A stretch of 36,697 nt of DNA from Reticulitermes lucifugus (taxonomy: Eukaryota; Arthropoda; Insecta; Blattodea; Rhinotermitidae): contig JAKCWW010004501.1 of assembly GCA_026260175.1 (NCBI GenBank), positions 1 to 36,697 on the forward strand, read 5' to 3'. Below the pieces are notes generated by a model. That model worked only from the letters and a program-made list of their open reading frames with translations. It was not told the origin of the DNA and did not search any database. This document shows positions 24,501 to 33,500 of this stretch, one piece after another (positions within the stretch are counted from its first letter, which is position 1; each line of letters opens with the position of its first letter). Position numbers and translations under genes: made by a program.

Positions 24501-27500
24501 GACTTCACAGAACACGCATTCCTATATCAATGCACAATCCCAGCAACCGTCCCAAGTAAAATTTCTCAGATTAATAGTATCTAGTGACTTCAGCAGCCCG
24601 CACGCGACTTTACATCTTGATTTACAGTTCAGCCCCTGTCCGCTGTGTAAGAGTTGCCTTACCAAGGACACTTTAGCCTAATCGGACAAGATATAACCTC
24701 TGACATGTTACAGAGTTCAGTGCCTGTGGGGCACAGGGCACAATACCGCACACATGTGTGGAACGGATTAATCTGGCGGCGAACTCTTGTCAACATGGAT
24801 ACTGAAAATTCGGATCTCATGTAACGATGGGAATTTCCTGACCAATTTCTCAAGAACGACTCTGCTCCATGGAGTTGCTGTGTGTGCTGTACTCAACAAG
24901 TGTCCGCAGGCCTGCAGAATACAGGCTCCAAATGTTATGACCAGCAGGACTTGCATGCTCGCAGTACTCTCTACTGTAAAAATAACTTATCGAACAGAGA
25001 CGTTCGGTAGGTCTGAAAACACTGGCCATGTCAAGATAAGGCTCAGGGCTGTCTTGGTTGAGAAATTGGCATGCTGCTTCCTCAACAACAGATCGGTCCA
25101 TGAAAGCAACTATTTATAGCTGAATCAAACTCCGTCACCGATTGTGTGCTTATTTGTGTCGATTTCATGAAGGTGTTTTCAACTGCTCCATTCCGCTGTG
25201 CTATTTAACTGTTAATTATTACAATAACAATTCCTTTGCAAAAAACGCATTTTCGTTTTAATGAATTTACCATATCAGGTTGTATATAATGACTGATACG
25301 TTGTGAACTACACGTTTCGGCTTGTGTAAGTCATCTTCAGTTTGTCAGTAAACACTACTTTTAAAACATTACACAACTCAAGAATTACGCAAATGGATTA
25401 CTAATTTGGCCTACAATACAAATTTTAAAGAATGTAATCACTGTGTAAAGCGACCTTACTGTAATAGTGCTGTAATATTATCAAACAGGGAATTGAAGAA
25501 CTACAGCGTTCAGTCATAACCTGAAGACGGCTAGCAAGAGCCGAAACATGTAGTTCATTATGTATCAGCCTGATAGTAAATTCAATAAACTGAAACAAGC
25601 AGTGTTGGAAAGAAACTGGTAAAAAGATAAAGGAATAGTTCAATTCTTAATCTCAGCACTAGACGGAGATGACTGGTCATCTTCACGCCCCGGTTGCTTT
25701 ACTCCCGGAAAAGAACCCCGGTAACCACTGAACAGGAGGCTGAACGGGCCCCAGACCTGGTCTGGACGGTTTTGTAGGAAAGAAAACCTCTTGCCCCTGC
25801 CGGGATTCGAACCACCGAACCGTCTAGCCCCGTAGCTAGTCGATACAATGACCACGCTAACCCGGCTCGCTAAGGAGCTGGCTGAAGATCAGGAATCGAG
25901 CCGATATACAGACTGAAAAGGTTATGCTGAGGCAATTTACAAGCAACATGCAATACAGTCAAACACAAAACACTCAACCAACAAATGCACTCTTATTATT
26001 TTTTTTATTAGATACTATGTATTATAGTCCCTGTAAACCAGTCCAACATGTTTCGATCTCTTTCTGGGATCATCATCAGGGACACTTGTGAGAGTATAAA
26101 TGACAAACTAAAACCAACAATACAAGCACATGTTAAAACTACAAAACGTATAAAAGATGGTTAAAATTGTAGGCGATAATTTCGGGGTGGATCCCTGGTC
26201 TACTGTGTAGAGAGAATAATTGGTTGTTTATATGCGGATGGATAGGGCAGTAATGTTTGACTGATGACAATGCACGGTATGCATAATATAAAAAACGCAA
26301 TACAGCTTGTACGCTGCCACTTTACTCCCCTTAGCGCTCAAAACGCTCGATGTGCCACAAATTTTGTGTCAAACGTGCCTGCCGCAGTCCCACAAAACTG
26401 CACAGCTATAAGGTACAATGCTCTTCAAAGCACAACGTAGCAACGTAGCCTTCCGTTTACGACATACAACCATTTGACTTTATGTATTCACTTTCTAATC
26501 AAGCTTAACAACCATTTGCCTGGGGGTGGATTGGGCGTGGAGGACCAACAAAAATGACCAGGGCGAAGTCCTGATCTTATTCCATGTGATATTTCTTGGA
26601 GCTGGGCTAAAGAGGAAGTCTGACGATGAAAACCTAAAACACTTGATGAAACGGAACAACAAATTTGAGACACTTCTGCCACTATTCCTCTTAACGTTTT
26701 AAGAAAAATGGTCGAGTCTGAGTCTTCCAGGTTGCAGAAGTGACTGCAAAACGCCGGGGCCTATGTTGACATCTGACACTAAATGATAGTGAATGAGCTT
26801 TAAAATGGTGCAAGAATTGTAGCAATATTGCACTCCGGTTAGGAGATACAGCCAACAGCATTACGTATTTAGTTCTCAATCACCCAGTAAATTTATTGTT
26901 TTATAACAAAATATAGGCTCATGGTTTACACGCGTCCATTATATTTTAACTGCCGGTATGGTGGCTGCGAAAACACGAAGTTTGGAGAGACACTAGCTTA
27001 CATACCTGAAGATTTGAGTATCATCGGTATAATATATTCGTAAACATGCACTTTTTTGGGTATAATGTACAACATGGCGGCTATGCCAAACTCATAATTG
27101 CCTCTGTCCAGCGCTGTGGAGCCTGCAACTATAGGAAAATGTTCAATGGAGGTATACTAAAAGCGTGGTACGTAAAAATTGTGCACGAAACCTATTCCAC
27201 ACGTATTTACAAACATTATGGGAGCGCAAGACTTTTAAGATTGTATCGGACCCGCCTGAATTCGGAATCCGTAGCGGTGGAATTTATTTACAAAAATATA
27301 GCAATAATTTGCATAATTCGAAACTGAAGCATTCTGAAGGAAAGTATACACTATTAGTTTCCCCACAATTTCTTGTTTAAGTAAATAAATACAATCATCA
27401 GCGATTCTTACTTGCAACGTTAACTGTTTTACGGCGTTTCATATACGTTTAGTAACCGGTCCCGTTAATTTCTTACAATGTAACAACCGAGTGACAGACT

Positions 27501-30500
27501 GATGCTGGCAACTACGGATCTTCCGTCAGTGCTATGATGTCACGGCCGAGCCTCTCAATGGCAACAGTTGGGTAAAGCAGTCCCATTGCGTCTACAAATT
27601 ACATACAAGGCCACGACAAAGAAGACACCTATACGTAGCTCCAAACATGCCAACACATAAATAAAATAATTAATTCGCTCGAGTATCACTACGATGAGGT
27701 GGAAAGGGCTTAACACGTTTCTACTAGTTGCTGCAGTTCGCGTATTTCTGCTCACATAACCTCAGAACAATAGCTTTCCCGTTAAACCTCTCACATTTAC
27801 ACTAATGAGCACATGAAGAAGACGCGTGATTCCACGTTTCAGTAACAGCTTACAACACGGATGGACCACGCGCTGATATATGGAGCAGTCAAAATGAGGC
27901 CCAACTGGCAAATATCCAAAATTATATAACGGTTGTACAATGGTCGCGATGTACACATCGGTGGAAGACGAAAAGAGCAATACGAATCACAAACGCGTGC
28001 AAAATGTTTCGAAGGCCCTCAATCTTTTTTTTTAATATTATCCAACAAATGCACTTAATTGTCACAGGTTCATAATAATATATTTAAAACATTCCACTCC
28101 CAGATGTTTCGGACCCTGTCGGCCCATAATCAGGGAGAACATCAGACGATATTGCATAAAACAATCACATAATAATGTTGTATATGTAGATCTGCTGGTA
28201 ATTATTCGTGTGATGATCTGTTACACTGGAAGTAGTAGATTAAGGTAGCGTGTGTATGATATGGAGGTGTTCATAATTTATTATTATAAACCTGTGACAA
28301 GTGCATTTGTTGGATAATATTAAAAACTCGAATTATAATGTACGGTATGGAAAATATAAAATTCTTTAATGCCCAACAGGCAAAACAAACTTACCTCTTG
28401 AAAAACATCAAAGAACGGTTGTATAAAACAAACGCATCAATATGGTATGATAAAATATGTAGAAAACTGCAACTGACCCCGAATTATATTTCGATAAAGG
28501 TGAATGAGTACCGTGAACACCTCCATATCATACATACGCCATCAACTGGATAAATATCAGGACATGTACGAACTTTAAAAACATGATTCTGTCCATTTAC
28601 CGGTGCTACTTGGAGAATTTTAATAGGATGTCTACGGAATGTGCAAGGTTTGACATACTGTACTACTGTTTCACGTTTGTGGCAAAAATGGAGCGTTTAA
28701 TTCTTAAGTGTCATGAAAGTGAGGATTTATAAAGTGGTAAATTGAGTAGCTGCACAGACACGCTATAACAGTTTGCTTATTTGAAGATGATACCAAAGGA
28801 AACTATTTTAAGAGACTGGGAAGCGAAACGAAAAAATTAGCGGTAAAAGTGGCGTAGACTGCAGGCGATCGTAAAAAGTATGTGTATAAAAGATCAGAGT
28901 GTAACTCTCCAGTTCCTTATTCAAATACAGATCCACTGTACTTCACACGTTAAAAACACATGTTTGGATTTGACTTTATTTTTGTGAAGAACTTACTCCT
29001 TACGCAAGCATTCCATACATGTTAAATTTGTCCGGTGTAACATCAAAATTTGGATTTAACTGCTCATTTCAAAACAGTTTCTCGTTTAATACGTGTATGT
29101 GAAGTTCATGGTCACCTCCGTACTGAACTTCAGATGTTTAGCTCCAATGGTTCAGTAGCAAACACCTTCAAACCTTAACAGAAAGAACATTTTCGCACTG
29201 ATTCCACGTTGCTATTTTTAAATCAAAGAAAACATTAGTTCAACAACGTCTCCAAGATCTATTACTTACACATCATTTCAAGGCCCTGAACTAAGTGGCG
29301 CTGGTGGCACTGCCATGATCTTCTTATTGTTTCTAAAGAATTAAACGAACATAGTGTAGATGGACTACAAGGGCATTACATTCATAACAAGTTCTTTTAA
29401 ATCGGTATAACATTTCTAAAGTTGAAATGGGAAACTTAAAGACACATGCAGACAGCAAAATTATTTCAAACAACCACTTTTATCTTCCACGGAAACTAAT
29501 CATGTTGAAAACCCTTTCTCCTACTGGGAAAATAACCCCGGTCAAGCACGCAGCTATTAAGTACAACATGTTGATGACTAATTAACACAGCACGTAAATA
29601 CACCTGTGTACCGCAGTGAGCATAAGATCACCATGATTACAGTTAAGGCTTAAGCTAAACTGGACTGGTAACGGAAAATGGCGTTTAATGAATGTAACTG
29701 TTTATTTCAATGATAGCCATGAGTTTTATTAGAACAGATAATGAACATCAAAATGATAAGAAACAGATGCCAAACACGACCCCAAGTCACTGGTACAAAG
29801 AAGATTAGAATGACATGTCGATCAGACCAAGCGTAAGTGTACAGTTCGTGTTAAAACGAAGTCTGGTGCCGGTGTATTTCATTTCATACAAGAAATAACA
29901 ACCATCGAAAGCATACGCTGTACATACATATACTGTCAAATGTGTAGAGCTGTGCCTGCAGTAGAGCCCACACTGCATACAAAGTGGTCAGTATCCAGCT
30001 GTTACATGATTGGCAGCAAAACCACTTCTTTATGTAAAGTCATTAGTCTTAATATCAGCAAAGGATTTCATTCAAGAAAAAATAAGCGTAGAGTTATGAC
30101 GGGGCTCTTTCAGCACTACGCCAGCCATGAATACTAAGCAACGGAAGCTTCACGTTCCGTCACTTTGTCTCCGGAGAAAGAGTCCCTGGTAGTCTTCTTA
30201 CCTCGGCACGGTAAACATGAACTTACGTGTTACGTTCTTCTGCTCTCACCAGGAGCGATATCTAATCTTAAGGAGTAACTCCAAGATGAACCTCGCCAAC
30301 TGCCGTACTTAAGAAAAACCTGGAAGCTCTATGAAGGCAAAGTCTCACTGGACACATTCCTGAACCAGTCATTATTTTAGGTACTATTTATATGTTCGAC
30401 TTTACACTCAGCTTCCTGTAGGCCTCTATCACTCATCACTCTTCTGGGGTATTGGCTAAGTGGCCAAGTATTATGAAACACCTTATCAGAACAAGATGTT

Positions 30501-33500
30501 ACGAATTCCAGTCTAATGCTTTCGTAACGTTTGTTCTATGTTGTTTACTGAACATCAGGAAGGCGTGGAATGGGGTCTGTAGGTTGGGCTTTCGGCCACA
30601 CCACAAGCAGTAAAAGCCGATAACATAAAAATAACTATCTGCTGCCTGCAGCTGTTCCCGTACCAGCTAAGCCCCCTTGTATCTTGGCAAGTACCTCCTT
30701 AACTCTAAGAGCAACGGCCCGGCAGTTCACGGTACAGAATTATCTTCAACCCGTTTTAAAAATCACGGGATTATTAGTCATTCCTGATTTCCTCTGAAAC
30801 TCATACGATTTCTCTGTATATATATATATATATATATATATAGAAAAGGCTCGATTATGGAATTTTCAGTTTTTCACGGCGGTGAATATTAGTACTGCGG
30901 TTTTATAAGTTACGACGCTGTAGTTTTGCAGGTGGTTGCCTCGTACCAGACTTTAGGTGTGATGACCCTAGAGACCGCAACCTTAATACAAGAATAAGTG
31001 TCAAAAAACGAAAGCAAATTGCGCAGGTCAACAATAATTAGGTAACACAATAAAATTTTAACTTCTCAAATTAATTCTGCCATGCGAGTCATGACTTTTC
31101 ATGGCGGTGTGGTTGAGGACGCCTTCTTGGGTATGACGCCGCACCATTGGGTAATCAGATCCAGAAGTTTCGAAGGAAAATACTGCCTTCATCTCGAAGG
31201 GTCTAGAGAACCGACAAGAATTCTGATATGCCGATAACAAAGCTTGAAAAAAAAAGACTAAAGTTTGAAAAAAATTGTTGAATCTTGCCAACACTTTTAA
31301 AAGAACCCCCGGGAATGACCCGGTACCCATTGTACAGGAGGCTGGATGGGCCCCAGGGTCGGTCTGGACGGGTGCGGAAAATCTCGCCCCCTCCAGGATT
31401 CGATCCCCAGACCGTCCAGCCAACCAACCTGTAAGTTTGCAAATACACTGCGAACAGGGACTGTCGATCTGTTGCCAAGACGTCCAGACACAGTCGATCT
31501 ACCTGTTACGAGGAGTCTTAGCAAAAGATATTAACAAACCTTCCCTGACCTAACTCCAAGACAGAAGCCGAACCTTACAGCACTTTGCTACCGCTCTCAA
31601 TCGCGAAGCGACTAAAGAAATCCCAGTTCGGTCTGGCGCAAGATAGACTAATTCATCCTACGAAACACCGTGCATCTCGGCGGTTTAAAGAAGCCCCCCC
31701 CCAGGTGAGACGCTGGATATACAATGAATGATACAATCCAATGCTTGGGCTACCGCCGTAAGGATCGACTTACACTTCCGTCAGAACCAGCCACTAACCT
31801 GTTGCTGTGGTTCTCTGCGTAATAGGCACAAACAGTACCAACACTGAAGACAGGTTTTTGGCTCATACTCTGGAGGTGTATGATTAGAAGCTTGACCGGG
31901 CTACCCGCTATCCTGATAGATGTTTAGTGGCTTATTTAGCCTCTGCAGGCAGCACCTTAAAATAGGCCTCCTTCGTAAAGCGTATCTACTCACAATTCAT
32001 GCTGTCTTCCAGTCTCATTCTGCCATACTAACCTATCCTGTTCAAACAGCATCGTGCAATAATCGCAGTATCCATCATGCTTAATAAAGATTAAAAGAAT
32101 TGAAAAGAATATCCAATGGTTATGATTTTATGGCCGGAAACAGTCATCCTACGGTAAAATATTTCTAGTAACTTAAACGAATGACAGACGCGCCCACTGG
32201 CGCGAGCAAAGTGGCCAGAAAATGCCAATTTTGCGAATTACTAAGTCTGCATGGCATTGCAGCACGAAGAGGTAACACGAAACTGACCTAAGCTGAACCA
32301 CTTTAGCACCCCACTTACGTGAATGAGCCTCATTTATATTCTTCGCTAGAAAGCATCACTTTCAAGGCCGTGAAGAGCTCATCGTACAAGGTCTACAGAA
32401 CACACCTTTACTGGGCTCGAAAACATCGTCTTGTTATAATTGTGTTCTTTTGTAAATGACCTTCCTGAGGATGACCTTTAGAGACCGAAACATGTAGGAC
32501 GAGCATCACAAAATAACAGACGGTTATTTATGGCTGCAAGTGCAATTTGTTGGATTAGATACTGTACAGTCTACTCCTCATCACGAATGAATCATTCACG
32601 CAATTCCCGTCCCATTTTCTCTAATGACATTCACTGTCATGCGTTTATACCAAGCAGAATAATTAACTGAAGATTTAATCTTGACCCACTAAGATTTCGG
32701 CATGAAAATTCTTCACTGCAATATAATGTTTATTCCGTGTGTTTGGTTTCTAACATTTTGAAGTCCACTACTAACCTGCACTCCCACAAAAGAATATGCC
32801 GCTACAGCTTTTCGGATTACAACAAATATGGCATGTCGCAAGTCGGAGCTCAGATGTGAAACCTGCACTGTATACCGTTCGATACACAAATTCCACTTCA
32901 CGCCCGTTACTGACGTGTAACCTCACGATCCGTCTTCACCACATTAGCCTATTCAGAATCTAAGGTAATAAATCGCACTTTCACTGCTAGAGTGTTGTGA
33001 CAATCGTACATTGCACTTAAGACAGGGGTGCAAAAGTGTTCCAAAAATCGAGCAGCCCCTTCCAAACTGTTGGCGCCAGAGGGGTGACATGAAGCAATTC
33101 CATACTGAGGACCCACAAATATTAGGTTCCACTGTACAAAATTTTGTAGCCACGGCGACCCCGGCGTCCGGGATTTGTGCACCCTTTACTTACGGATTCC
33201 TACGTTTCTGGACTTATCCATCGTTATGTATTTTAAAAGCAGCCTAATGTTTCGAGAACTGGATCTGCTGCCGTCCTCATGGCAAAGGGTGGGGCGGCAC
33301 CTACTCGACTGGGCCCGACAGAAACAGCTATTCTCAACCACGGGACGAACTCTGTATATACACACACAAGATCAGCTTTCTGTCGTCGGAGATAACATAG
33401 AATAAAAACTGTGGGAATACCGCGAAGACCTCAAACTGAGGAAGGAGGAGGAGTGGAAACGAATACGTCCCAACAAAACCAATAACCCAACCCATAGATA

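Larger units (their letters stand above)
25255..25600. mobile_element. Inverted pair of hammerhead-bearing retroelement fragments
   Basis: The sequence to the left of the minus-strand hammerhead-like motif (about 25255-25313) is an inverted, diverged copy of that to the right of the plus-strand motif (about 25547-25600). Both contain GTAGTTCA, GTATCAG, CCTGATA and TAAATTCA in the same order when read outward. The ribozyme motifs are therefore inside and their downstream flanks outside. Confidence 0.55.
28030..28560 (+). mobile_element. Truncated Penelope-like element with inverted terminal segments
   Basis: The segment 28033-28080 and the segment 28275-28322 are inverted copies (outer end TAATATTATCCAACAAATGCA). 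The left unit continues into a minus-strand hammerhead motif (28097-28137). The right unit leads straight into a Penelope-like ORF start (28338). A second inverted repeat joins 28248-28273 with 28514-28539 (one mismatch in 26) and cuts the ORF. Inverted, rearranged terminal copies are typical of Penelope-like elements. Confidence 0.65.

Noticed and set aside
24787..25119. 110-codon plus-strand open frame
   Set aside because: It overlaps a degraded interspersed repeat recognised on the opposite strand; no domain.
32949..33247. Overlapping open frames around 33.0-33.2 kb
   Set aside because: Frames occur on both strands without conserved residues; possibly a repeat, but I could not identify it.
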